From assembly GCF_014695715.1 (NCBI RefSeq), contig NZ_JACJOT010000013.1:1-64000 (forward strand): a DNA stretch of 64,000 nucleotides. Reading direction: 5' to 3'. Position numbers and translations under genes: made by a program. Under the pieces are notes generated by a model. The model did not search any database and had not been told where the DNA came from. It saw only the letters and a program-made list of their open reading frames with translations. The stretch is from Microcoleus sp. FACHB-68. Its GTDB lineage: Bacteria > Cyanobacteriota > Cyanobacteriia > Cyanobacteriales > Oscillatoriaceae. Of this stretch, positions 17,765-26,209 are shown piece after piece; positions within the stretch are counted from its first letter, which is position 1; every line of letters starts with the position of its first letter.

Positions 17765-18065
17765 TTTCGTGCAGTCATTCCCGTATACTTACTCTGGCAG
17801 TAGTGCCTAATAAACGTATGCACCGGACAGATTAGTGGCTCTTGGCTTCGTTATAGACATTGCTAGCTTTCCCATTGAGTGATTCAGAATATGGGGATTG
17901 AATTCTTCTGCGCCGCCGGCTTTTAATCCTAGGTGGGTGTTGCGACGGGTGCGACGATGTCAGCGCTTGAGCGCTCCAGATCGGTTTATCACCAAAGATG
18001 GATGAGCCGGCACCGGCTATTTGGTAAATTGCTGGTGGCTATAAACTAAAAAAAACCCTCAAACT
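17765..18065. other. Intergenic region, 301 bp
   Basis: GCCGGC-type sites reappear here (for example at 17921), marking a return to resident DNA after the ATPase-TOPRIM gene. I see no gene or clear terminator. Confidence 0.4.
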
Positions 18066-18320
18066 ATGGCATCACCCACACCCCTTCAGGGTCTTGAGCT
18101 GATTGACTGCGCTAAAGCAAATGCCGCTCAGGGAATTGAAACTGCCGCGCACCTATGTGGTTACGGTACGGATCTCAACACGTTTAAGCGAGAGTTGAAG
18201 CAAGCTTGCCAGGATATCGGCGTCAAAATTGAAGAGTTAAGCGATTTAATCACGGATCAGCAGACAGTCAGAGAAGTTGGTGGCATTGAGGTTGCGCCAG
18301 ATACACCGGCAGACCTTTAA
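18066..18320 (+). CDS. Small conserved cyanobacterial protein
   Basis: 84 aa, soluble, acidic. It starts MASPTPLQGLELIDCAKANA and continues with a helical block (FKRELKQACQDIGVKIEELS) and a short polar tail. I recognise it only as a small cyanobacterial hypothetical. It converges on the downstream gene with 22 bp between the stops. No motif suggests an activity. Confidence 0.7.
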   Translation: MASPTPLQGLELIDCAKANAAQGIETAAHLCGYGTDLNTFKRELKQACQDIGVKIEELSDLITDQQTVREVGGIEVAPDTPADL

Positions 18321-18342
18321 AATTGATGTTTTGCTTCTACGG

Positions 18343-19914
18343 CTAAGTTTTCACTTGCATTTGCGCCAAAACATTGCGGGTAATTTGCTCGGCTGCGGGG
18401 TTGAGGCGGGATGAACGCAAATCAGGTGCGTTATAGTCGTCTAATCCCCAATTCCATTGCATAGAGCCGGTGGCAAAAACAAGGGCACCGCTATCAGTTG
18501 TATAAGCCGTCATATCAGCATAGCGGGTTCCATTCTCATGAGAATAGGGCGAGTGACAAAGGCGAATTGTATTTTTCGGGGCGTTACCAAACATCCGATC
18601 CACTTCATAACCGAGAAGTCCTGGTAAGCGATCGCCCTTGTTTAAATTTGTGCCGGCAAGCAGCCATTCTGGGGCATTATCTATAACAAGATCGGCATCG
18701 ACTTGAAAGGTTTCGTACATGACACCAATGAAGGCATCTTCGGGGCGATTTACGGGTTGATATCGCCACAAAGTTGTTGCACGGACATTTATTTCCGGGT
18801 CTCCATTTTGGATATAGGGATCTTTCGCAATCATTTCTTTATAGCCAACAATGGTGCGGTTTAAATCGCGGCTAATTCGGCTCGGTTCAAATCGAATTTG
18901 CCAGAAACAAGTGTTTGATGAAAAAAATCCTAAGTTAACACCTTTATCCCTTGCTGATTCTACATTTTGCCGCATTTGCCATGACCAGTATTCATCATGC
19001 CCGACAGAAAGAAAAACTTTGTGTGCCGGCAACAAATAAGAATTGAAGTGGGTGTCAACGTTGGTGGCATAGGTGACATCATAGCCTTCTCGTTCTAGCC
19101 AGCGCACCATGTTATATTCCCAGGCGGCACTAGAGACTCTTCTATAGGGTTGAAAGTTGGTTAAAAATTCGCCGGCCCCGACACCATAAGCAGCTTTAGG
19201 GTTAGGGCTAACAGCATAAGGCCGGTTAAATGATACTTTATAAGCTTGTTTGCTTTTACTATTCCATCGGTAAAGAGATTTGCCGCCCCAGTTGTTATAA
19301 GCTTGATAAGTTGTAACGCTTGATTGAAAGAGAATATCGGACTTGCGCCTGTCATCGCGCACCACAAAAATAATGTAACTTTGTTTGCCTGTTTTGCCGG
19401 CAGTCAATTTAGCTAAATAAACCCCACTTGCCCAATCTGTAGCGTCATCTGGGTTATTAGGAATTTCCAGAATATATGGCTCGTTCCAGTTGCATTCAAT
19501 CAATCCAGAAGCTTGATCTTCAATGGGTGCCGGCTGTCTAATTCCTGTTCGAGTAATCGGATCACTCATGCGACGTGCGCCGGCACCTCCATACCAACCC
19601 ATCCGAAAAACCTCAATCGTATAATTGGGTTCTTTCGTATTGACAAAAAGCTTAATTTGTGAGCCGCGATTGACACTGGTGAGAGAGGCGTAACCTTCAA
19701 TTTCTTGCTTTCTGGCTGGGTTGGTTAGTTGCCAGTCCTTTGTGCCATGTTTTTGGTTTTCTGCTGCGGTGGGATTGGCTGCCGGTGTCGTGGTTGCTGT
19801 ATACTTGTCGGCGAAGTCTTGGCTTTGCTGCGAGTGTGCCGGCTGCCGGTTGAAAAACGGGGCAGCTAATCCAACTAGAAAGGCTTTTAAGAGTGTTCTA
19901 CGGCTAGATTTCAT
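18343..19914 (-). CDS. Tat-exported protein with N,N-dimethylformamidase beta-subunit-like domain
   Basis: 523 aa. The N-terminus MKSSRRTLLKAFLVGLAAPF is a twin-arginine signal. The body contains SYIIFVVRDDR, TYQAYNNWGGKSLYRW, VSVGHDEYWSWQMRQNVE-like segments (seen as FLSVGHDEYWSW) and NLGFFSSNTCFWQIRFEPSR, which together mark the family related to the large subunit of dimethylformamidase. In most genomes such proteins are of unknown activity and lack the small subunit, as here. It is probably folded in the cytoplasm and exported by Tat, which would fit a metal cofactor (inference). Divergent from the methyltransferase gene. Confidence 0.85.
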   Translation of the reverse strand: MKSSRRTLLKAFLVGLAAPFFNRQPAHSQQSQDFADKYTATTTPAANPTAAENQKHGTKDWQLTNPARKQEIEGYASLTSVNRGSQIKLFVNTKEPNYTIEVFRMGWYGGAGARRMSDPITRTGIRQPAPIEDQASGLIECNWNEPYILEIPNNPDDATDWASGVYLAKLTAGKTGKQSYIIFVVRDDRRKSDILFQSSVTTYQAYNNWGGKSLYRWNSKSKQAYKVSFNRPYAVSPNPKAAYGVGAGEFLTNFQPYRRVSSAAWEYNMVRWLEREGYDVTYATNVDTHFNSYLLPAHKVFLSVGHDEYWSWQMRQNVESARDKGVNLGFFSSNTCFWQIRFEPSRISRDLNRTIVGYKEMIAKDPYIQNGDPEINVRATTLWRYQPVNRPEDAFIGVMYETFQVDADLVIDNAPEWLLAGTNLNKGDRLPGLLGYEVDRMFGNAPKNTIRLCHSPYSHENGTRYADMTAYTTDSGALVFATGSMQWNWGLDDYNAPDLRSSRLNPAAEQITRNVLAQMQVKT

Positions 19915-20107
19915 CTAAATTTTCTAAAAATATGCTTTGGGCAATTAGGTTTTGGTTGCGCCGGTGCAGTAACTTATTAAAGCTTACGATTTTTGGCTCC
20001 TCTATAAATTAAAATTCCTTTATCATAAATTATCAAAACAATATTGAAAGGTTTTATAGTAAATTGACTAATATCACGCTTTGGAATCGGAAAGAACGTA
20101 TAGCTTT

Positions 20108-21319
20108 ATGAAGCTTAAAACGCTACAGTCAGCCACGGACGAAAATTTACTAAAATTTGCTGAATTTTTTGCTGGAATTGGTTTAGTGCGTAAGGGTCTT
20201 GAGAGAGCTGGTTGGCAGTGCGTGTTAGCAAATGACAACGATCAAGTCAAAGGTGAAATATACAGCAAAAATTTTGGCAATGACCACCTCCTGATTGACA
20301 ACATAGCTAATCTGTACGCCAGCAACGTTCCTGATGTCAGTTTAGTAACAGCCTCATTTCCTTGTCAGGATCTGTCACTAGCTGGGAATCGGCAGGGTCT
20401 AGCAGGTAATCGCAGTGGCACCTTCTTTGAGTTTATGCGAATACTCAAAGAGCTTGCCACTAACAAACGGCTACCGCCAGTTGTACTGATAGAAAATGTT
20501 CCTGGTCTTTTAACTTCATCGAAGGGCCAAGATATCCGAAATATTCTTGTATCGCTTAATCAATTAAGTTATTCGTGTGATGTTCTTGTTGTTGACGCCG
20601 TACACTTTCTCCCTCAAAGTCGTCCCCGTGTTTTTATTATCGGTATGAATCTTGGCAAAGTTGGGAATCTGACTGAAGTAACGAAAGAAAACAGTCGGGC
20701 TTTCCAGCATCCTTGTCGTCCGATGTCAGTACAGAAGGTATTTTTCTCTAATCCAGATATATCTTGGGGATTTTTAAATTTATCTCCGTTGCCAGCTATT
20801 AGAGAAAGTATTATTGGAGATTTAGTAGACACAAGAAATCATCAAGAATGGTTTAGAGAAACTCAGTTGCTTCGGGAATTGTCCTACATCAGGTGCAACA
20901 GTAAAAAGCGTTTAGAAACAGCCCGGCAAGTGGCACGTTCAAGCGGACAAACTGTTTACTTGAGTGCCTATCGTCGGATGCGTAAAGGCTTAGTTTGCCT
21001 AGAAACTAGAGACGATGGAATTGCTGGTTGCTTGCGAACTGGATCAGGTGGTAGCAGCCGGCAAATCCTCATCGTTGTCTTGCCCGATCAAGTTAAAATG
21101 CGGTATATGACTGCACGCGAGTATGGACGCCTTCAAGGAGTTGAAGATAGCTTTTGGATACCAGAGAGTCAGAGCGTTGGGCGTTATGCTTTTGGAGATG
21201 CTGTTGCCGTACCAGTTATTACTTGGATAGGCAAAGAAATTAAGCGTTATTTAGTAGTCAACTCTCAGCGTCCGATCTTTTTGAATGAAATCACAGAAGT
21301 CGCTGTTGTAAACGTCTAA
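20108..21319 (+). CDS. DNA (cytosine-5) methyltransferase of a type II R-M system
   Basis: 403 aa from ATG 20108 (a TTG nine codons upstream is possible). All C5-methylase landmarks are present: motif I FAEFFAGIGLVRKG, motif IV SFPCQDLSLAG with catalytic C86, motif VI VLIENVPGLL (E129), motif VIII-like QSRPRVFIIG, a target-recognition region (about 215-305) and motifs IX-X (REYGRLQGVEDSFW ... YAFGDAVAVPVI). It transfers a methyl group from SAM to C5 of cytosine in an unknown target. The 3' end overlaps the convergent endonuclease gene by 69 bp. It holds a single GCCGGC and is AT-richer than resident genes, consistent with acquisition. Confidence 0.95.
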   Translation: MKLKTLQSATDENLLKFAEFFAGIGLVRKGLERAGWQCVLANDNDQVKGEIYSKNFGNDHLLIDNIANLYASNVPDVSLVTASFPCQDLSLAGNRQGLAGNRSGTFFEFMRILKELATNKRLPPVVLIENVPGLLTSSKGQDIRNILVSLNQLSYSCDVLVVDAVHFLPQSRPRVFIIGMNLGKVGNLTEVTKENSRAFQHPCRPMSVQKVFFSNPDISWGFLNLSPLPAIRESIIGDLVDTRNHQEWFRETQLLRELSYIRCNSKKRLETARQVARSSGQTVYLSAYRRMRKGLVCLETRDDGIAGCLRTGSGGSSRQILIVVLPDQVKMRYMTAREYGRLQGVEDSFWIPESQSVGRYAFGDAVAVPVITWIGKEIKRYLVVNSQRPIFLNEITEVAVVNV

Positions 21320-22231
21320 AATCCTACGAATTGACTCATTAGAAGAGATTCCTTTTGATGAAACAATCTCTGCTAAAATAGTCAGACAAAAGTCTCGCAG
21401 CCTTACTAGAAAAACATCTTGGTACTCGTTAAATGCATCCATTTTAAAGTCATCAGCCAAAATAAATACTGGATAATCTCGTTCTCCAGTGGCTGTATGC
21501 GTGCGAACAACATCTTCATAGATATTTACATTTAACCGTTGAGCTTTAACCTCGAATACTGCCCGAATTTTATCTTCATTTTCAATTACATCAACGTCGC
21601 CTCGTCGTCCGCTCTGGACGTCGCCAGCGAATACTGCCTTTGTGCGGACAGTAATCCTAGGAACTCCCTCATGGAGGACTTTAAGAAGCGCATAGACAAT
21701 GCCCTGCTGAATGCGACCATGACTTTTTGTGGCAAGTAACTGGTTCAATACCCGTTGTGGTTCGGTTGCTGCCGCTAATTCGATAATAGGAGATTTAGCA
21801 TTAATGTAATTCGCCACTATTTTCGCGGCACACTCTAACACTTTATTGACTTCAACCACGTCATTTGGTAACTCGTTGACAAGGCTAATAAAGGTACTGA
21901 TATGTGCTTTCTTCTCGGTTAAATCACCCCGAATGGCCGTTGGCCCCCAGTATGGTAGTAAAGCACCGTACTGCTGGCGCACGTACTCTCGTACAGCAAG
22001 GCTCCGGTATCCAACTGGCAATTTTGTTGGTATCTGAGTTAGGGTTGGATTTTCTCGTTTATTCCATAAAGCCCTTAGCATAGTTTGATAGTCGCCAAGA
22101 GCACGATTTTGGGATATTTCGGACTCAAGGAAGGCCAGTAAAGCTTTAGATGCAGGATTTTCTAAATTCATCTCGTTTGAACTTGGTAAGGTTCCTATCA
22201 GGACATTTAATCTAATTCCCAAATCAATCAC
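21251..22231 (-). CDS. Type II restriction endonuclease (PD-(D/E)XK)
   Basis: 326 aa from GTG 22231; ATG 22171 is the alternative start. The catalytic core is GRRGDVDVIEN ... RAVFEVKAQ, giving D212 or D214, E227 and K229 of a PD-(D/E)XK nuclease. Its convergent position against the C5-methylase, with 3' ends overlapping by 69 bp, identifies it as the cognate restriction enzyme. I cannot name the recognition site. The GTG start overlaps the 3' end of the upstream WD40 gene by 8 bp (stop 22224-22226), so the enzyme may be read through from that gene. The gene has no GCCGGC site, unlike its upstream neighbour. Confidence 0.85.
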   Translation of the reverse strand: MIDLGIRLNVLIGTLPSSNEMNLENPASKALLAFLESEISQNRALGDYQTMLRALWNKRENPTLTQIPTKLPVGYRSLAVREYVRQQYGALLPYWGPTAIRGDLTEKKAHISTFISLVNELPNDVVEVNKVLECAAKIVANYINAKSPIIELAAATEPQRVLNQLLATKSHGRIQQGIVYALLKVLHEGVPRITVRTKAVFAGDVQSGRRGDVDVIENEDKIRAVFEVKAQRLNVNIYEDVVRTHTATGERDYPVFILADDFKMDAFNEYQDVFLVRLRDFCLTILAEIVSSKGISSNESIRRILDVYNSDFCDFIQKDRTLRVDY

Positions 22232-24338
22232 ACCGGCACACCTTAATCGTCATATCACTGCTGCAACTTACCAGAATTTGACCATCCGGACTGAACGCCA
22301 CTGAAGAAACTTTCTCGGAGTGCTCAGTTAGTGTTTGCAGCAATTCTCCAGTCTGCAAATTCCACAATTTAACGGTTTGATCGCTACTGCCACTTGCCAG
22401 AATTTTTCCATCAGAACTAATAGCAACAGAATGAACCGGCAGCGAATGACCGGCAAGGGTACGCAATAACTCTCCTGTCCTCAAATTCCATAGCTTTACG
22501 GTTCCATTATGACTGCCACTCGCCAGCACTTTTCCATCCGCACTGATCGCTACTGAATAAACCTTTCCAGAAGGATCAGTTAAGGTATGAAGCACTTTGC
22601 CGGTATCCAAACGCCGCAACTGAATTAAACCGGCTTCGTCGATTTCCTCGATTTCATCTTCGTCTACTCCCTTGAGACCGGCACTTGCTAAAATTTGACC
22701 ATCTGGACTAATGGCAACTGAATCAATCACATCTGGGCCTAAATCGTGGAGAAGTTCTCCAGTTTCCAACTTCCATATCTGAATTGAACCCGTTTCATCA
22801 ACGGGATCTTCACCCCCGCTAACGAGAATTTTACCATCCGGACTAATCGCAACCGATAAAGCCCAGCAAGAAGTTTCCAGGGTGCGAATTTGTTGGCCGG
22901 TTCTTAAATTCCATATCTCAATATCGGCATTTGCAGAGGCAATAATCTCGGCATTTGGGCTAAAAGCTAGAGCGGAAACTGACATCGCTTCTGACTGCAT
23001 AGCCAGAGTTTGAAGTTCTTCACCCGTCTTTAAATTCCAAAGCTTAATTTCTTTATAACTTCCCGTTGCGAGCTGGTTTCCGCCGGCACTGATAGCAAGG
23101 CAGGTGACGGCGCTTGAATGTCCCGTAAGTGTCTTCACACACCGCCAAAGTTTCGGTTTTGATTTTGATGCCGGCTCCACAAAAATAGCTGGCGCTGGCT
23201 CAATTTCTCGTCTTTTTTCAGCAGGTTTCTCGTCTGCTGCCGGCTGAAGAATAATTGGCTCTTTCTTTCTTTCTGGTTCACCAGACACTCTGCCACTGCT
23301 AAGCTGCTTTTCTCCGTTTAAACGCTCAGCTAAATTATCAACAGATTCTTGTAAATCTGCATACTGGCTTCGCAATTTCGCAAGTTCTTCTCGAATTGGA
23401 TTAAAATCGAGCCGGCTTTGCAGCAATTTCGCAATTTCTTCTTGAATTAAATTATAATCAAATGTTTCAGGTGAAGCGTTTCTGCTTGGCATTTGCGCCG
23501 GCAGCGCTGCGAGTTCTTCTGAAAGTTGCGCTAACGCAGTTTCTATATTCCTCAAATCAATAGATTCTGAAGTAGCCGGCATCGACGCCAAATTTTGCCG
23601 ATCTTCATTGAGTCGCTGTTGCATCTGTGTCAGCGTTTCTCTTAACTCTGCCACCTGCCTTTCAGTTGCAACCTCAAATGTTCCAATACGCCGGTTAAAT
23701 TGCTCACTATGGGCGTCCAAATAGCCCATAAAACCTGTAAGCGCCCCTTCTATCGGTGCGACTGTTTGCTTGAGAATAATTTGCTGCTGCTGTAGCGTCT
23801 CCATTTGGGTAAATAGCCGCATGAGATCCTGTCTTGGCGCTCCATTTTGAGCTTCATGCTGCTGATGAGCGATTTGTTCGATGGCTCGAATTAACCCAAT
23901 TCTTAATTCCTCAATTTGTTGCTCTAAATTAGAGTTAACCGGCACCGGCTCAAAATTTTGCTTTTCTGTATCAAGCCGGTGATTAATCTGTGCAAGTTGT
24001 GCTTGCAGGGTTGGCAAATCCGTAATTTGTTCCGATAGCTGCCGCAACACGGTTATATTTGCACCGGCATCCTGAACCGGCATCGCTGAAAGTTGCCGGC
24101 GCACAGATTCCACCTCGCCTAAAAGTTGGCGCTGTACCTGGATAATCTCACTTGTGCCACCGGCTGCCGGCAAATTCTCCAGCCGGCGACGATTCAGCAG
24201 ATTCAGCAACAACGACAGCGAAATCGGTGTCGCTGCATAGACGACTTGCTGTGACGCCACAGCAACCACAGTTCCCACCGCCGATCCAGCGATTGAGAGA
24301 TATTCAACAATTTCTAGCCACTGACGGTGATTTCGCAT
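22224..24338 (-). CDS. Module-family protein A: N-terminal membrane-like module, coiled coil, seven WD40 repeats
   Basis: 704 aa. Residues 1-55 carry the shared module (RQWLEIVEYLSIAGSAVGTV, then VVYAATPISLSLLLNLLNRR), two hydrophobic stretches ending in a basic NRRR. About 60-345 is charged coiled coil; 345-390 is a Pro/Glu/Lys linker. From about 394 (LWRCVKTLTGH) seven WD40 repeats follow (for example SSDGKILASGSSDQTVKLWN), enough for one propeller; the last repeat ends in KVCRCD. No enzymatic motif is present. It is a likely membrane-associated scaffold or sensor (inference). Its 3' end overlaps the restriction-enzyme start. It is rich in GCCGGC-type sites, so it is an old resident. Confidence 0.85.
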   Translation of the reverse strand: MRNHRQWLEIVEYLSIAGSAVGTVVAVASQQVVYAATPISLSLLLNLLNRRRLENLPAAGGTSEIIQVQRQLLGEVESVRRQLSAMPVQDAGANITVLRQLSEQITDLPTLQAQLAQINHRLDTEKQNFEPVPVNSNLEQQIEELRIGLIRAIEQIAHQQHEAQNGAPRQDLMRLFTQMETLQQQQIILKQTVAPIEGALTGFMGYLDAHSEQFNRRIGTFEVATERQVAELRETLTQMQQRLNEDRQNLASMPATSESIDLRNIETALAQLSEELAALPAQMPSRNASPETFDYNLIQEEIAKLLQSRLDFNPIREELAKLRSQYADLQESVDNLAERLNGEKQLSSGRVSGEPERKKEPIILQPAADEKPAEKRREIEPAPAIFVEPASKSKPKLWRCVKTLTGHSSAVTCLAISAGGNQLATGSYKEIKLWNLKTGEELQTLAMQSEAMSVSALAFSPNAEIIASANADIEIWNLRTGQQIRTLETSCWALSVAISPDGKILVSGGEDPVDETGSIQIWKLETGELLHDLGPDVIDSVAISPDGQILASAGLKGVDEDEIEEIDEAGLIQLRRLDTGKVLHTLTDPSGKVYSVAISADGKVLASGSHNGTVKLWNLRTGELLRTLAGHSLPVHSVAISSDGKILASGSSDQTVKLWNLQTGELLQTLTEHSEKVSSVAFSPDGQILVSCSSDMTIKVCRCD

Positions 24339-24489
24339 GAAACAGTTCTAATCGGCTCCATTCTTTATGATAATTGTCAGCCGGTTTGCCTCCATCCCAC
24401 TACAGTAGAAATATAAAATTTCTCCTATCGAGACTTTGCCGGCACCGCTTCTATCCAATTACGGTCAATTTTCTGGAAATAACGTCTCC

Positions 24490-24683
24490 AGATAAAACAT
24501 TTAAATTGCATATTTTATTAAATTTTAAAAAGTAAAAACTGCAGATAAATGATCAGAAATTATTTTATTTTGCGTTCATTGTTTCCTCGCATTTTACTTT
24601 GTCTGCAACGATTTCAGCCCCTTGTCTTGAGGGCTGTTTTTTACTTATCAAGCGGTCACAAATGCAATTTAAATGTTTTATCT
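24490..24683. mobile_element. 194-bp MITE-like element with perfect 22-bp inverted ends
   Basis: The segment 24490-24511 (begins AGATAAAACATTTAAATTGC) recurs exactly inverted at 24662-24683, enclosing 150 bp of AT-rich non-coding DNA with a terminator-like hairpin. It fills most of the 356-bp gap between module-family genes B and A and starts 12 bp after the stop of B. No target duplication is evident. It could be a miniature transposable element or a long cruciform/processing site at the B transcript end. Confidence 0.65.
24615..24642 (+). terminator. Terminator-like hairpin inside the 194-bp element
   Basis: CAGCCC (24615-24620) pairs with GGGCTG (24631-24636), 10-nt loop, followed by six T. 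It is oriented on the plus strand, opposite to the surrounding genes, so it may end a transcript arising within the element or one running antisense to A. Confidence 0.5.
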
Positions 24684-24694
24684 CACACAAACTT

Positions 24695-25501
24695 TTAAGA
24701 ACGTCCCGCCTTAACCGATTGCTTCTGGAGCTGCTTCACCTCGGAAACCAAACGCTGCAGGTAGGGTTTGATAATTTCTCGATTCTTATGTTCCAATTGC
24801 TCAAGACGCCCGATCAGCTCATCAATCTGCGTCTGCCAAGCCGCGTGGATCTGGGCGATGACTGCTTCAATATCATTAAAATCTGAGGGTTCATTTTCAC
24901 GCTCTTGTATCTGAATGGTAGTATTTTTCAGATCCGCAATCGCTTCTTGCATCAATAACAATCGGACATTCAGCCGTTCCCAGTCGTCTTCTTGAAATGC
25001 TTGATTCTCCAAACGTTCAGTCACAGCTTGCAGTTGGGAGAGCGCCTGGTAAATGGGGTTGAGATCGTTAGATTCTGAATGAGACACACTTTGGCGCATC
25101 TGGGCTAGCTGCTGGCGAACTTCCACCATCGCAGCCGCAGTGGTTTCCCCCAACTGTGTTAGGGACTGCCGCAGGTGAGCAATTTCATCTTGAATCCCAG
25201 GCGAATCAAACAACTCTGGAGGTTGGGAAAAGGGGAATAAATCATCAAAGCTGGAAGTCAGGGAATTGATGGCAGCCGGCTCAGGCAGACGCGGTTGTTG
25301 CGCCATTCGAGAGCGATTAAGCAGGTTGAGAGACACCGCTAAAGTGAGAGGAGCAGCGGCGAAGACAAACTGCTGGGAGACTGCCGCCGCCAGCGTTCCC
25401 ACAGCCGAGCCGGCAACCGATGCGTACTCTGCCAGCTCTAACCAATGCCGGCGGCTGAGAGTATTTGTCACAGTTTGGAGTGAGGGTTCTATCTTCTGCA
25501 T
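24695..25501 (-). CDS. Module-family protein B: N-terminal module plus coiled coil only
   Basis: 268 aa. After MQKIEPSLQTVTN comes the shared module (HWLELAEYASVAGSAVGTLA, then FVFAAAPLTLAVSLNLLNRS; about residues 19-67), then a coiled-coil body to the end (LSQLQAVTERLENQAF; IDELIGRLEQLEHKN; basic tail KPYLQRLVSEVKQLQKQ). It has no C-terminal domain. Its tail (REIIKPYLQRLVSEVKQLQ) closely matches the tail of protein C (QEIVKPYIKRLVMEVKQLQ), so B and C form a sub-pair. Probably a membrane-associated oligomerising partner of the larger members (inference). Confidence 0.8.
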   Translation of the reverse strand: MQKIEPSLQTVTNTLSRRHWLELAEYASVAGSAVGTLAAAVSQQFVFAAAPLTLAVSLNLLNRSRMAQQPRLPEPAAINSLTSSFDDLFPFSQPPELFDSPGIQDEIAHLRQSLTQLGETTAAAMVEVRQQLAQMRQSVSHSESNDLNPIYQALSQLQAVTERLENQAFQEDDWERLNVRLLLMQEAIADLKNTTIQIQERENEPSDFNDIEAVIAQIHAAWQTQIDELIGRLEQLEHKNREIIKPYLQRLVSEVKQLQKQSVKAGRS

Positions 25502-25598
25502 AATTTCAGGTCGCTTAAAATGCCTTCCCGCAATTTTAGGCGCGATTGCACCGAGTTTTCAGTAAACATTCAGGTTTGAGAACGGATGTTGAAGTTTT

Positions 25599-26135
25599 TC
25601 AACCATCACTTTGCGGCTGAACTTCCCAACGCAGAAGGCGTGGAATCTGCGACAGGTGGACGCCGTAGTTAAAAATCCAAAGGACGATCTCGACAGCTAA
25701 TAACCTTTGTACCCAAATTAACCGAGTATCAAAACTGACGAGTGTCAATCCAATATATAGCTGCCAGAAGCGGTAAGGCAGGTAGAGACAAGGAATCAAC
25801 ACCCATACGCACGAGTGAAATTGTTTCAGGGTTACTCGTTCGGATAGAATTTGCAACCCTAGCATGACAAAGTAGGGAATCAAGGCTTGTAACACGCTTC
25901 GATTGCCCCACCACACGCCCCACAGAATCATTACCACCAAAGGCAGCGCCAAGCCTACCACCAGCACAACAGCTAACCATGCAGAAAACCACGCCGGCAG
26001 CGTTTGCGGAAGGCTAAAAGGCTTTGATTCTCTCCACAAAAAACCGACAAACCCCAAAAAAGAGGTGGAAATAACTAGAAACAGGAGATTTTCGAGCAGA
26101 ATGTTGAGGTTAGTGGAAGATGTAATCTGCAACAT
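25599..26135 (-). CDS. Polytopic membrane protein of unknown function
   Basis: 178 aa with about four to five hydrophobic segments (residues about 12-32, 50-72, 82-97, 106-128, 142-160), separated by short Arg/Trp-rich loops. The N-terminus has no cleavable signal. I do not recognise a family. It lies on the same strand between module genes C (74 bp upstream) and B (97 bp downstream), so co-transcription C - this gene - B is likely; it may be the membrane partner of that pair (inference from position only). Confidence 0.75.
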   Translation of the reverse strand: MLQITSSTNLNILLENLLFLVISTSFLGFVGFLWRESKPFSLPQTLPAWFSAWLAVVLVVGLALPLVVMILWGVWWGNRSVLQALIPYFVMLGLQILSERVTLKQFHSCVWVLIPCLYLPYRFWQLYIGLTLVSFDTRLIWVQRLLAVEIVLWIFNYGVHLSQIPRLLRWEVQPQSDG

Positions 26136-26209
26136 TTAGGCACAAAATAGACAATCAGCCGGTTCAAATATTGTTGGTCGCAATTTCCAAGATCCTAGGC
26201 TGCATGGGC

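Noticed and set aside
20108-22231. R-M system targeting GCCGGC as the cause of motif enrichment
   Set aside because: The target cannot be read from sequence by eye, and R-M pressure usually depletes sites; kept only as a test through methylation data.
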